A DNA stretch of 64,000 bases from Quillaja saponaria. Taxonomy: Eukaryota > Streptophyta > Magnoliopsida > Fabales > Quillajaceae. Location of the stretch: assembly GCA_029379385.1 (NCBI GenBank), contig CM055607.1:32237235-32301234 (forward strand). Direction: 5' to 3'. How positions within the stretch are numbered: the first letter of the stretch is position 1; every line of letters starts with the position of its first letter. Positions 1 through 12,620 of the stretch are shown piece by piece. Under the pieces are notes generated by a model. That model was not told where the DNA came from. It searched no databases and saw only the letters and a program-made list of their open reading frames with translations. Both the position numbers and the translations under genes were made by a program.

Positions 1-1084
1 CCAATTTCAGTCTCTTGCCTTTGTGGGTTAAAGGTGGGCTACAATGGATGCAGCCATGCCATGCATAACAAGACCCATCTAAATTTTATTATATTTTGAA
101 ATTTTGTTTGACGTAACTTATAAAAATAACATAATAATATAAAATTATTTAATTGTTGACTTGATACAATATCTGACAACAATAAAATATAATATAAATT
201 TATACTACGACCTTCTTTATGCTTGACATTAAAGGACAGAGATAATATAATTGTTTAATTACTAATGCATAGTATAATTTTATGTTATATAGCTCTTATA
301 AATTCTTTGGAATCCAATGTGGGTTGAATCTCTTTTGATCTAAATCTTTAGAATCTGCAGGGATTTAGAACTAGATTCATCTTTCTTTGACTATTTCTTT
401 TGGTAAGAGATAAGATTTATGCTTCATTGATTCACTTTAAAGGGAAAAAAGAGAGGTTAGAAGCCCAGGCATATGCTTCTTAGTTTAAAGGTAACATAAC
501 CATGCTTCATTCTTGGTATGATATATATGATCAAAACTTCATGTGGATATTGTAAGAATATTTATGATCTTCACATGATATGATATGAATGATGACCCCA
601 TAAAAAAAAAGTATCACAATTTTGACTAGTAATACCTGAGAAATTTTAGACAAGTGATCAAGAATAACGTGTGCTCTATTCATAATTTTTTTGGGTTTGA
701 ATTTCCGTGGAAAAGACGTGGAGTATAAAATTCTCATATATTCTTTACTCCAAGTGTGGATGGTATATGGTTAACTGAATAAAAAAGGTGATTAGTTGAA
801 ATATGCGTAAGCTGACTTGGACACGTACTTGATTGCTTATGAAAAATAAAGATTTTTGAAAAGTTGGACTTGGTTTAAATTCTCAAGTCTTCTGTAGAAA
901 ACTAGTTGAAGTGGAAAATTAACTTGGGAGAGGCGGGGATCAATTTGTGCATTTTGATTATGATATTGAGAGTCATAATTTGACTATAAGTAGAGAGGCC
1001 GAACCTTCATTAAGATAATGACACTATTTAATTAGGAGAAGCTGTTGAAAGTTCAACTAAAGCACCACCACGATTAGTCTAAGG

Positions 1085-1380
1085 AGGTTAGATCAGATAG
1101 TCAATAATTTGTATTTTATTTATTGACTTTTTGATTTTGAATCGTTTTTTAGAGAGACCATAAAAAGTAAAAATCAGGATTCGAACTCATGAATATTTGT
1201 GTAGTAACTTAACAATAATCTTGGTAAAACCTAAAAGAGGTTGACCTAATAATTAAATTTTATACTTATTTTATTAATTTTTTTAGTTCAAATCTTTTAA
1301 AGAGAGACCGTAAAGAATAAAAATAAACATTCGAACTCATGAATATGTGTAATATCTTAACAACAATCTTAATGATTTGG
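1085..1380. repeat. two-copy imperfect tandem repeat, period about 150 bp
   Basis: Two copies can be aligned by eye. Each holds a 'gagagacc' block (near 1152 and 1304), then 'attcgaactcatgaatat' and a run ending 'aacaa.aatctt'. Read on the minus strand, each copy contains GAGTTCGAAT, which resembles a pol III B box. I cannot find a convincing A box, so a SINE origin is only a guess. Confidence 0.5.
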
Positions 1381-2235
1381 GATTCCACAACGGGCCCGTT
1401 GGCCAAATTGAAACTCATTTCTTCTAATGATAGTTCTACTGTAGTTCAACAAATTATTAATGGATAGGAACCACACCCGTGATTACATTAACCATATCCT
1501 AGTTCCCATGTGAATAACCAAGGCACAACATAGTACAATTTTTATTTTTACCTAAGATAAATGAGAGTAAAACCTTTCTATAGTTGTCCCAATGATTGAT
1601 CTAATGGACGGATTCAAATTTTTACAAATTTAAGTCCAATATCTCTTTATCAATTAAACTAGCAATTAATTTAATTTAAATTTTTGTTAAATTTAATTAA
1701 AAATTTTTTTTCTTATGAATGGTGTATGTACCCTTCCTTATCATTTTTATCTACTCATTATTGCAAGATTTAAAAAAGAATAAGAAAGTCATTTCTTTTA
1801 GGTAAGGAATAAGGATGGTAGATTTCATAGAGCAGCTATATAATTAGATACAGGACTACTGCCCCCACTCTGATTAGCCCTAGTGACTAATAATCCAACC
1901 CAGCTTGCATGGATAAAATGATAATTAGCTTTTACCTTTTCAAGTTGGTTGAAGCAGCTTCTTTACATATGAGATTGGGGTAATTATGATAACAATCTCA
2001 TAATAGTGTTTCACTGCTTCCTTGGATTTCTAATTTTACCCCAATTTCATTTTTTATTACTATCATCATCTGTTTTTGCAATCTAGATAGCACCGTGCAT
2101 ATATGCAGAGACCAACTGGCTGATGAAAATGGGAAAGATTACTTCTTGCGGGCCATACATTATTCACGGGTTCTAATTCTATTTCCAGATTCTCTTCCAT
2201 CATGCCCATGCATCTAATTTTCTTTCTTTCTTTCT

Positions 2236-2237
<2 letters not shown>

Positions 2238-2287
<50 letters not shown>
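2238..2287. repeat. compound (CT)n(TA)n microsatellite
   Basis: About fourteen CT units run directly into about eight TA units. It is a simple compound microsatellite in the intergenic region. Confidence 0.9.
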
Positions 2288-2990
2288 TGTAACTTTCTTT
2301 ACCTACCAAAAGGTTCTATAAAAGGCATAATTGACATAATGCAATTAGATTGTCCCTTCATTCAATTAATAATTTTTCTAGACATTGGGGATGAATTCCG
2401 TCTACAATAAGATGGAGAGTTTATGAAAACAAAAATTACTTCACGTTGTTTAATTCGTAATCTAAATTCTTTACCATCGAGAAAAAAAGAAAGAAAGAAA
2501 TAGTGCAACTATATTACAACCAATAAAGTACATGTTGTCTCAAATAATTTTTAAAATATAGATTTTTGATTTAATGTACTTTACCAACAATACTTCAAGT
2601 TTTCCATTCATGTTACATTGATTGTACAAACTATGACATATTATTAAGTACTGAGCTCTTTATGAATTGGCAAAGGAAGAAAAAGTTTCTATTACAGAGA
2701 CCAACACCATGCCATCCTCCGAAGCTCTAACCCATTGACATTTGATCCACAGGGCCTTCTCTCTCCTTGTAAATACCACAAATAAACATTGGGCCTTTCT
2801 CTTGGATTAGTCAATGCTTTTCTGGACAAGTGGCCCATCGGGTCGCATCTTTAGAATAGTATATTTATCCACGTGAATCAGCTAGTAGAGGTCGGTTTAT
2901 TCTTTTCTGCATTTGGCGAACTTGGTTTTCATGGTTTGCAGTCGTCAAAATTCCATCATTAGCTCATGTCTCTCATTTTTCCTAACAATA

Positions 2991-3240
2991 GTGTTAAGGA
3001 CAGTATTTGTCACGCCTATAAAAGGCCGCCATATAAATCTAATTAATTCTCTTCACGGTCATAAAGATATCTTAATTTTTTAGTGTATCTACAAGTCACT
3101 CTTGATTCTTCGTACGCCTTTGAACCCACGAAAGCCCATAAGCTGCTAAGACCCATTCCCTATAAATACGGGACTCCCCCACGGGGCTCTATCTTTCTAA
3201 ACTCTTTTACTTCTTTCTAAGGGCCCACTTGAAAATTTGA
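2991..3240 (+). repeat. LTR-like repeat fragment, copy 1
   Basis: The block begins GTGTTAAGGACAGTATTTGT and contains CCTATAAAAGG. It matches a second block at about 10971-11290 (GTGTTAGGATAATATTTTTC, CCTATAAGAGA, then CGCCA, then GATATCTT at similar spacing). The TATA-like motif and the second half rich in short TC and CCC runs suggest a fragment of an LTR, possibly Ty3/gypsy. I cannot see an associated coding region. Confidence 0.4.
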
Positions 3241-3321
3241 AGGAAGTAGGGAGGAGAGTGAAAGAGAGGAGACAAAAATAAAATAAAAAATAACCCTCAT
3301 CCTTTCTCTCATTTGAGAGTT

Positions 3322-3326
3322 TAAAA
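3322..3326. repeat. target site duplication (left) of the 3.3-9.2 kb element
   Basis: TAAAA lies directly before the TG start of the left LTR. The identical five bases follow the CA end of the right LTR at 9248-9252. Confidence 0.8.
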
Positions 3327-3785
3327 TGTTAGAAATTTTATATGTGGGCTGTCATTAATTGTATAGTTTTATTTTAATAAAAACAGGCTTAAGGTTTGGT
3401 CCACTTAAGACATACTGGTAAAAATTCATATGGTTTATGTGATCATTTTGGATAGGGCTAAGCACATTTCTTGTCAGTTAGATGTGGATTGGCTGTAAGT
3501 GTAGTCTGAGTGACTTTACGAAGTCCTTAACGGGAGGATTGTTAGGGTTTATTTGACGATAAATAAGCTAGGTCCCATCTTCTCTCTTAATATACTTATC
3601 ATGCCATGTTGAGAGCTGCCAGTAAATACAGAGAGTAAGGAGAGAAAGACTTGACTCTATAAGCGTTCTACTAAGGTGTGTTTGTTTGAGGTTTTACATA
3701 TTCGCTGCTATGGCTCAATCAGGTACGTAAACTTTATTGTTAATGTGTTCTAAATTTATGTATGAGATCTTGTATAATTCTTACA
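3327..3785 (+). repeat. left LTR of copia element
   Basis: 459 bp, starting TG and ending CA, and nearly colinear with 8792-9247. The differences are scattered substitutions and small indels, so the insertion is not recent. Confidence 0.92.
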
Positions 3786-3787
3786 TG

Positions 3788-3802
3788 TGGTATCAAAGTC
3801 TA
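3788..3802 (+). other. primer-binding site, initiator Met tRNA type
   Basis: TGGTATCAAAGTC lies two bases after the left LTR. It resembles the plant copia consensus TGGTATCAGAGC, which is complementary to the 3' end of initiator Met tRNA, with two or three mismatches. Confidence 0.75.
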
Positions 3803-5011
3803 ATCTACATGAATTAGAACCCTTATATTTATTTATTTAACATAAAATTATAGGGTTCATTTAAGTCAGATTTTTAAACTCAAAATCGAAACCTTAAATG
3901 TGTAAAATTGATTTCCTAATGTTGGGGGTGTTGTTCCTCTTCAAAATATCTTTAATTTGATATATTATTTGTATGATTTCATCAACTATAAGTTGAGAAA
4001 TTTGGATTTTAAGATTCGGTTTGACATAAAATCGAATTTTAATTTTTGGATTAGAAAAGTTATAATTTCATGTTGTTTTGATCTATTATGATCATGGGTT
4101 TCGCCTCTAGCATGTTTCTATACTCATTGGAAACTAATTGAATGTGTGGAATCACATAATTTTGGAAAATTCAAATTAAAACCCTTTTGAAATATAGTTA
4201 GGGTTAATTTAAATTAATTGACATATTATCTTGATAAAACAAGAAATTGTTAGAATAAAATTTAAAACAAAACCCAAATAAAACATTTGATAAAAGACAT
4301 AAAATTGGGATGAAATTATAAATTTTTGAAAACGGGTCAGTTTGACACCCATACGCTCCAGACCGGGTCAAGTTGACCTGTATGGAGGTTGAAGAAGCTG
4401 TTAACCCTTGGCCCTCCGGTGGTCTTCTCCTACTAAATTTTTTATGGTATTTCTTATTTGAAATTTTCAATTTTATGGTATGGTTAGATTTGAAAAATTA
4501 TGTGCATAAATTATAGTATTAGCATATGCTATTTTGTTATGTTTTAAACTAATATAATTGCACATATGTAATTGTTGAAGCTTGTTAGATATCCATGTTT
4601 TATACGTTTTGAAACTAAAAATAGTAGGTACTCTCCCTAATTAGAGATAAATATTATCGTACTTTCATGTTTTTAAAACCAGTGTTAGTAGAAACTTTTG
4701 TTTTGATTTGATTTTGTTTAAAGTTTGCAATGTGCATTAAGTGATCATTTGAGATACTTTTGAATAGGATTTCAGTTAAGAATGATAAATTGGAGTAATT
4801 AAAGTTTCTCTTGCTAGCTTGAGAAATCTTATAGGTTTATATAAGTGGTGGCCACCAAAGTGGTTTATTTATATAGATTTGTGGGATTTTCGAAAATTAT
4901 AGTACGAGATGTTTCTTAAATTATTGTATATAATTTCCTACCCAAAGAGGGTTATTATATTCTTTAATTTTGAAAAATACATGAAACATATGGTTTGGGG
5001 TATACCAGCCT

Positions 5012-5430
5012 AGAAGGTTTATCTGCCCAATAGAGATAGACTTTTCGAAAGCTAAGATGCTTGATTCTGGTTTGATGGGTTGATCATGAGATCCTAATAG
5101 CACGTTTCATTCTCTGCACAAAAGGGAGTTTGCAATGATGCACTTTGGATTCATGTAAAATAAATTCTTATTCTTGATCATTTAGTACCTTTTTTGATTA
5201 ACATATTGCATTCCTAATTTAGAAGGTTTATTTGCCCAAAGGGGATGGACTTTTCGAAACTTGGGATGCTCTCATGTTTTGGTTTTATGGGTTGAAATGA
5301 GATCCTAATGACATGTTGCATTCTCAGCTTAAAGGAGAGTTTATAATGATGTGCCTTAGAATCATGAAGAATAAGTTTTTATTTTTGTTATTAATTACCC
5401 TGATTCTTAGGCATGTTGCATTCTTTTATT
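5012..5430 (+). repeat. 209-bp direct repeat inside the copia leader
   Basis: Two adjacent copies begin AGAAGGTTTAT at 5012 and at 5221. Both carry CTTTTCGAAA, GAGATCCTAAT and AGGGAGTTT/AGGAGAGTTT blocks in the same order. They lie between the left LTR and the gag zinc-knuckle remnant. Confidence 0.7.
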
Positions 5431-8400
5431 TTGAATCATCACATTTGTTGTTAGCAATTATATTGTTTGCATTAGACTGTTAAATGGGTCATATTTTAAT
5501 TAATGGAAGTAAGACATTGAATCCGTCCTAAAAATTATGGACATGATTTAACCATGTATGTTATAATCTTGTTGCTCTTCGTGCTATTAGCGTTAATAAT
5601 TAGAATTAAGTTTTTGGACAATGGGAGAAATTCAATAACTTAAGCCTTATCTATCTCAAAATGTCTATCTCTTAACACCTCATTAGTGGTTTCTCCAAAA
5701 TTAAGGGTGACTTTTAAGTTTCTCAGTTCAAACGTAGATTTAGAAAGTACATTTTATGGTAAATTGAAATATACTTATCATAAGAAAAATCAAGATGCTA
5801 AAAGGCATGATAACTGTCAAAAATCTAATGTGGGCGGTTCTAAGTCTGTCATGAAAATGGATCTAATGTGCTTATAATGAAGTACGAGAGGTCATGTGAA
5901 GGCATATTGCCTTAAATTCAAGTCTTGATTATAAAACTTTGAGTCTGGAATGACATTAAAGTGGATTCATTGGAGTCATCTTTTCATGACCCGAAAGTGA
6001 TTTTAAACATGTAGGTGAAATTTGATTTTAATTTCTTCGTTGGACAAAATTGTCATTTTATTTTTTGAGTTAGGTAATTTTAAAATTTTTGGTAGATGTA
6101 TTTAACTTCTCTAAATATAATATTCCTCATTTCATACTAAGAAAATTTGTTTTCAAAATATTTCTAATTAAAGAAAAATCTTCAATGTTTTAGCATAAAC
6201 ATCTAGGTCAAATTTAAGGAAAAAAGTTGAAAATCTTATAAAGGATGTTATTCCCCCTACTTGTTTTTGGAAATTTAAGGTTTTGGGTTAAGTGCATCAG
6301 AAGTAAATAGACCAAAACAGTGAAAAAGGGGAAAACTAATAGTTCAAGTCTTGTAGAGATTTTTCATACTGATTTCAGTGAATTTTATTCCACTGATTGG
6401 CATTAAAAGAAAAAATTTGTTTTATCACTTTCATTGAGGATTTTTTTTCATTTTGGTTTCTATACTTGATTAAGTAAAATTATGATTGCCTTGAAAATTG
6501 TAAATTTTTCAAAATTGAAGTTGAAATATAATTAGGAAAAGTTATTAAAACTTTAAGATCTGACTGTGGTGATAGTATTATGACAAACATGATGTTGATA
6601 AACATGAGATTGTTTGCTATGTACTTACTAGAGTGTGGGTTTTTAACCCATTATACCATGCTTAGTAGCCCTGAATAAGTGTTGTGGCCGAAAGGCATAC
6701 TCATATCTTTAAGAACATGATTAGAAATATGATGAATATGTCAAACTTCCCTGAATACTTTTAGGGTGAAGTCCCTAAGCTGGCTTGTATATCTTTAATC
6801 GGGTTATCAGTCAATCAAGGTTTAAAACACCTTTTTGAGTTGTGAACTAGGAGAAAATCTAGCGTGAACTTTTTCGTGTCTAAGGTTGTCACATTGAAAT
6901 AAGTTTATATAACCCAAAATGAGAAGAAAATCAACCCTTTTTTCTACTTACTGTTACTTTACTAGTTATCTTTCTTAAATGGAAACCTTATAAAGCATGC
7001 TTACATGGTGAAGGTTTCAAATAAAATGGAGGTAATAATATTGTTTGCATATTTAACAAATCAATCAAATGGTATCCTACTAGCATATAGATAATGGTTA
7101 TTGAAATTTTAATTAGGTAGTCATCTCTTTTAGCTATGTTAAGAATAAGGTTGATAAATGAATATACCTTAAGATAAGTGAGAGCAAGTTTATCATGTCC
7201 TGGTAATAGTTAATGATATCTTACTTATCATCAATAATGACACTAACTTATTTTGTGAGACAAAGTTGATGTTGTCTAAGTCTTTGGCATGAAGGATCTT
7301 GGGGAAACATCTTTTGTTCTTGGGGTTGAGATACACTGGGATATGTCTCACTCTTGTTAGGTCTTCCCTAGTAAACCTATATTGATCTAGTGTTGGATAA
7401 GTTTAATATGTATAAATGCAAGACTGGGAATGTGCCTATTGTTAAGCGTGACAAGTTCAGTTTAAATTAGTGTCTTATTAATAAGTTTTAGAGAAAATCC
7501 ATGAGAAATATGTTTCATGCTAGTGCAGTTGGAAGCTTGTATGCTTTGGTTTATACTAGCTCTAACATTACTTTTGCAATGGGAGTTTTTGGCACAGTTA
7601 AACCCAATATCAGAACATTAGTTATAAAGTATTTATAGAGAACCAAAATTTTTATGCTAATGCATAGAATGATTGATCACTTTAAATGAATTAATTACTC
7701 TGATTTTGACTTTGCTAGTTGCAAAGATGATCTTAAATCCACTTCAGGATATATTTTCATGTTAACTTTAGGAGCTGCATCTTGGAATTATTCCAAACAA
7801 AAGCTTCTTTCACTAGATAAGCATAGTATGTGGTTGAATAACATGATAATTTATCTTTGTGTGATTGTCTCGATTTTTAAATGCTTAAAATCTATTGTAA
7901 CAATAGTTCTACTATGTTCTTCTTAAAGAACAATAAGAGTTCTAGTACATCGAGAGTCGAAGACTAGGGATTTTGTGAAAAAATAAGAAATTGTATTTGA
8001 ACATATTGATACAGTAAACTATTAACAGATCCTTTAACCAATGCACAATTAGGGTTGAGGTTTTCAAAAGTCATGTTGATAACATGAGTATTGTAGAGTC
8101 CTTTGATGTTTTTGGTTAGTAGGAATTTGCTTTGTTTTGTTCAAAGTTAGCATATTATGTATGCTATTTTGTGACTCAAGTTATACTTACATCCTTGTTA
8201 GATGGTGTGTTGTGTTGATACAAATAATAATTATTTTCAATGTGATATGATTAATATTATATGTGCATATATGGTTATATGACATGTCATTACATTAAAA
8301 TCTTAAAACTTGGTGTCTATCTTAAGTATGATGGTTTTGTCAATTTGGAAGTGTGTCTCAACCACTAATTGGATATATCGATATGGTTGTTGAGACATAT

Positions 8401-8780
8401 AAGCTTAAAAGTAAGCTTAAGTGATTTCTAGTGCTTTTAAAAACATCTAGTTTTAATGAAATCACCTAGAGGACTGACAATGAAAATAACATATGTTGAT
8501 CACATTTGGATGCTATTTTCTTGCTACACTACCACATCTAGATCCATTGAAGATTAGGTCGTTGGTATTTGTAACCATAGATTGGTCTTATGTCATTTAA
8601 GTGACACAGTAATTACCATGATTCGATGTTAATAACTTAATTAGGTTGGATTATTTAAAGTACATCTCAGGACCAAAATTATTATTTTTTTATAAATTGT
8701 GGCCGCATAAAAGTTATACCTGCCCAAGAGTCGTTTTAAAATATGTTTTCAAAATTTGTAAATTACAATTAATGTTACCC

Positions 8781-8791
8781 AAGTAGGAGAA
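8781..8791 (+). other. polypurine tract of copia element
   Basis: AAGTAGGAGAA directly precedes the right LTR, where the plus-strand primer is expected in a copia element. Confidence 0.7.
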
Positions 8792-9247
8792 TGTTAGAAA
8801 TTTCATATGTGGGCTATCATTAATTGTATGGTTTTATTTTAATAAAAACGGGCTTAAGGTTTGGTCCACTTGAGACATACTGGTAAAAACCGATATGGTT
8901 TATGTGATCATTTGGATAAGACTAAGCACACTTTTTGTCAGTTAGATGTGGATTGACAGTAAGTGTAGGCTAAGTAGCTTTAGGAGTTTTTAATGAGAGG
9001 ACTCTTAGGTTTTATCTGACGATAAATAAGCTAGGTCCCATCTCCTCTCTTAATATGCGTATTTGCCCCATTAAGAGCTGCCAGTAAATACAAAGAGTAC
9101 GAAGATGAAGACCTGACTATATAAGCATTCTACTGAGACGTGCTTGTTTGAGATTTCACATATCCTCTGCTATGACTCAATCAGGTACGCAAGCTTTATT
9201 GTTAATGTGTTCTAAATTTATATATGAGATCTTATATAATTCTTACA
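8792..9247 (+). repeat. right LTR of copia element
   Basis: 456 bp, starting TG and ending CA, matching 3327-3785. It is followed by the TAAAA target duplication. Confidence 0.92.
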
Positions 9248-9252
9248 TAAAA

Positions 9253-10360
9253 AACCAAAGGGGGATGAGAGGAACTGATAAGATATATTCCATGTTTGAG
9301 AGTTGAAGGGTAAAGGAGAGTAGAGAATTATTAAATAATTTTATGATGGTGCCATTAAAATATTTTATGTAGATATTAGTATTTATTAAATAAAATAAGG
9401 ATATATTAGTCACAACATGCAAAAATTATGATGTACCTTCTACTCACTGTACCTCTTCCTTGACTCCTCATCGTATTAACGATCTATTATATGCACCAAG
9501 AATAGATTGGACAAACTACTATTGTGTAACAAAAAATAAAAGAGATTTCTTAAGTCTTCTAGCCCCTTCAAGACCTCAAACCACCATATCAAACCTACTG
9601 GAATACCAACAGCATCATCTTAGTCATCGCACTGAAAGCACACTACCTATGGGGGTTGGATGTGCCTCCATGCGCAACTAACACCCCTTGCCTTTCTTCT
9701 TCAGATCCACATGTTGCAATCCTTTAGCCCAATTTTGTCCACCCTTCGACGAGTAATAGCCATCGAAATGAACCATGTTATGGAAACCAATCTCGCCACC
9801 GTCGATTGCTTCATGCACCTTCATGTGCTCTAGAGTCTTTAAGTTTGGTTTGGTAATGCTGTGGCTTTTAAAAAGCTATTGTGACTTTCATGCTGTGAAA
9901 AAACAGCTGTAAAAAAGTCACAATAACTCTATTTGGTAAAATTTTTATAAAAGTTGTTATGGATAGCAAAAACAATGAATAAGGTGTTTGGTAAAACAAA
10001 TCATAAGTTGCTGTGAATGTATAAAATAACAAAAATAGACTCATTAATTCAAAATATATTTAATAAGAGAAATTTAATGGTTTAGAAATTAATTGAAAAT
10101 ATATTTAATAATTTTCTAAAATTAATAAGGTAATTTTTGTATTTTTTATTTTGAAAAGCCACAGTTAGTTTTAAAAAATATTACTTGGGATATTTCTAAA
10201 AACACCTATAACTTTTTAAAAATAGTATAACAAGCACAAAAAAATAAAATAAAAAATTAACCAAACAATATTTAAGTACCTTTACTTTTTAAAAGTCAAT
10301 GCACATTTTTAAAAAAACATTATTAAACTCAGTCTTAACCTATTGAATATTTCCGATTTC
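9253..10360. other. intergenic, no gene supported
   Basis: A 73-codon open frame near 9460-9681 has no family resemblance. From about 9836 the sequence becomes a dispersed-repeat-like block, listed separately. Nothing else is recognisable. Confidence 0.5.
9836..10282. mobile_element. possible MITE-like non-autonomous element
   Basis: The ends are imperfect inverted repeats (TTTAAGTTTGGTTTGGTAA against the reverse complement of TTAACCAAACAATATTTAAG). TTTAAG occurs at both outer edges. The interior is AT-rich and non-coding with several short palindromes such as AAAACAGCTGT. Superfamily is not assignable. Confidence 0.3.
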
Positions 10361-10790
10361 CAATATCTCTCAAACAAGGATCAACAACTTAAAAGAAAAA
10401 TAGTTTTCTCAATGTGATCCCGATCCCTAATATCTCCTAAATGAGGATCGACGAGTTAAAACATCAAGACAAAAATCAATATCAGATTAAACCCAATCTC
10501 CAATGTCTCTCAAACGAGGATCAACAAGTTAAAACGTTATGGCAAGAATCAATCTTGACAGTTGACATAAACAGGAGATCAAAGAGGTATATTTACTTGT
10601 TTAAGTAAACCACATAGCCTAAAAAGAAAATTATTGGTTGTTCGTGATGTAAGGCCTTGTTGTTTTGACAGTTCGACGAGTTTGATCCTAGTCTCACTAT
10701 CATGATTTGAATAACTTTCTCACCTCGGCCTTTGCTGTTTTGACAATTCGACGAGTTTGATCCTGGTCTCACTGTCAACTCCGGCTTAAT
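10361..10790. repeat. two short tandem repeat families
   Basis: Three copies of a block like AATATCTCTCAAACAAGGAT followed by CAACAAGTTAAAA start near 10361, 10428 and 10500. Further on, two copies of a unit of about 76 bp, TGTTTTGACAGTTCGACGAG plus TTTGATCCTAGTCTCACT, start near 10659 and 10735. Both are imperfect and non-coding. Confidence 0.6.
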
Positions 10791-10970
10791 TGTCCCCACA
10801 ATTTGAAAGTGTTGACTTTGAACTCGATTTTGGTCTTGACAAACTCAACCTTCGTCACCCCTTTTTGGTTTGATATCTCCTCAATAGTTTCTTAGGGAGA
10901 AAATTAACAAGACATTATCTCCAACCCCACGAAAAGTTCCGACGACAAAAAGCTCAATTTGCTTTGATTG

Positions 10971-11290
10971 GTGTTAGGATAATATTTTTCATGCCTATAA
11001 GAGATCGCCACGTAGACGCAATCAAGTCCTTTTACAGTCAGAAGGATATCTTCTTCGCTCCTATGTGGGACCTATGGGTTCCTCCCGGTTCTCTGTACAC
11101 GTTTGGCCCACTAAAACCGATTCCCAACAAATACAGATAGAGAACTCCCCCATCATGGGCTCTCTCTCAAGTCTCACATTTGTCTCTAGATATATTATAC
11201 CGATTTGGGTTTCGGTGAGGTACCCCGTCCGGTCTCTCCTTTCTCTCGTGTATTTCAGGTACCATCGAGGAGCCACGTGGAAGTGACTGT
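10971..11290 (+). repeat. LTR-like repeat fragment, copy 2
   Basis: It matches the block at 2991-3240 over its first half. It then continues through GGTGAGGTACCCCGTCCGGT and TGTATTTCAGGTACCA, a GC-richer tail unlike the surroundings. A partial or solo LTR is likely. No internal region or partner LTR is visible. Confidence 0.4.
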
Positions 11291-12620
11291 ACACCTGACA
11301 CTTTTATACTAACAAATAGCATATATAGGATTACAAAGTTTCCCAGAAAGAAAGTTAGAAAATAAAGGAAAAGAAACCCCGCAATACAATGAAAGACAAG
11401 GAAAGAATAATAGACAGAAAGATGGCAGTGCACTAATTGTATGTAAATATATGAATTATGAAGCAACAAGTAATGGAACTTTGGCATTCAACATTTTTTC
11501 CAGAGCATTCTCTGATTTACATAAGAAACTAATTGATCAAGTGCAAAATCCACTTAAATACATTTTTCTACCTATGGTCAAGCTAACTGCAAATCCTCTT
11601 TATTAGTCCATTGTGTAAATTCCAACTGACTTAAAGTGCCCAGTTTGAAGTATGCAAGTAGAATTTCATTAACTTCAGCAAAAAGAAGCTAGGAATTGGG
11701 AGCATTTGATTTAGTAGTTTTCTGCATCTCTTGCAACATAACAAGCCCCCGCCATGTAACAGTCACCACAGCAGAGGTCATAATGGTTTTACTTGTATAA
11801 GCTTTTGCATAATAAAGTGTTACCGACCTTAGTTATGGTTATTACTGCACCTGGGTGGATTTACAAGTATTCAGCTATCAGTCTATCATATCGCAAGTGT
11901 GTGGAATCCAAGCATAACTAGTAGATGTGATTTGGTCATGCTCTTAAGTGTGACAAGATACCATTTGGGAGACCACAACTGAAAGGGATTTGCAATGGCA
12001 TGAAGAAAACCTATCAATTGTGGCCTGTTTATTTCTGATGTTACTGACAAAGGACAACTTAAAAGTAGGGAAAAAAAATCAAACCGAAAACAGTAATAAC
12101 GATCACTGTCACTTGGGTTCAAAATCAACATTCAGTTCTGATTCTTGGAGTTACAGCTACATCTTGTCCAATTCAACTGCTTCTGTATAGTGTACAACTC
12201 TACATTCATTTGAGGTAAACAAACAAAATTATACAAGAGAGCATAGATAATATTCCAGTTGATGCACAAGCCATGGTTTTGAGGGGTTAAAGGGACAATA
12301 ACCTTGAAACAAAAAAGACTGGCAATGAGTGCAACAGATAGTGTCCAAGCCTCCAGCAACCTAATCAAAATTGGAGAAAAGTAACAATGAAATTAAGAAG
12401 GACAGGACAAATAGTGGGTTAGAAACACCATAAATAATTCAAGGGGGATTGCCCTGCTTGAGTGTGCTGATAGTTTCTCCTTCCTGCCAATAAGTTCAAA
12501 TGAAGGTTAAGGCCATTAGGACATAATAAAGACCCCATCTACACATGAGACCCATAAAGCAACCACAATTTAGTTATTACTGAGGCTGAGGCAGTGAGCT
12601 GTCGAGGGTCAATCCTGTTT
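11291..12620. other. region downstream of the Hsf gene, no separate gene seen
   Basis: This stretch follows the stop codon of the minus-strand Hsf gene and probably includes its 3' untranslated region. Open frames of up to 106 codons overlap one another on both strands and show no protein family features. Confidence 0.5.

Larger units (their letters stand above)
1..2990. other. AT-rich intergenic region, no gene seen
   Basis: I see no coding region here. The only open frames are short and have no family resemblance. The stretch holds a two-copy tandem repeat near 1.1-1.4 kb and a CT/TA microsatellite near 2.25 kb, both listed separately. The rest is unremarkable AT-rich sequence. Confidence 0.6.
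3327..9247 (+). mobile_element. Ty1/copia LTR retrotransposon, decayed
   Basis: The element is 5921 bp long. It has two LTRs of about 457 bp that start TGTTAGAAAT and end TTCTTACA, a primer-binding site, a purine-rich tract directly before the right LTR, and a TAAAA duplication on both sides. The inside is read in broken frames. A gag zinc-knuckle remnant lies near 5850-5930 (GHVKAYC). An integrase segment lies near 6630-6870 (ending in a degraded FELWT-like box). Reverse transcriptase follows near 7180-7600, and RNase H near 7690-7960 (KSTSGYIF). The domain order gag, integrase, RT, RNase H defines copia. Stops and frameshifts are frequent in every domain, so the copy is non-functional. Confidence 0.92.

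Noticed and set aside
9460..9681. 73-codon open frame
   Set aside because: No domain, no exon partners, and flanked by transposon sequence on both sides.
11061..11487. overlapping open frames on both strands
   Set aside because: They fall in the LTR-like fragment and the presumed Hsf 3' region and have no family features.
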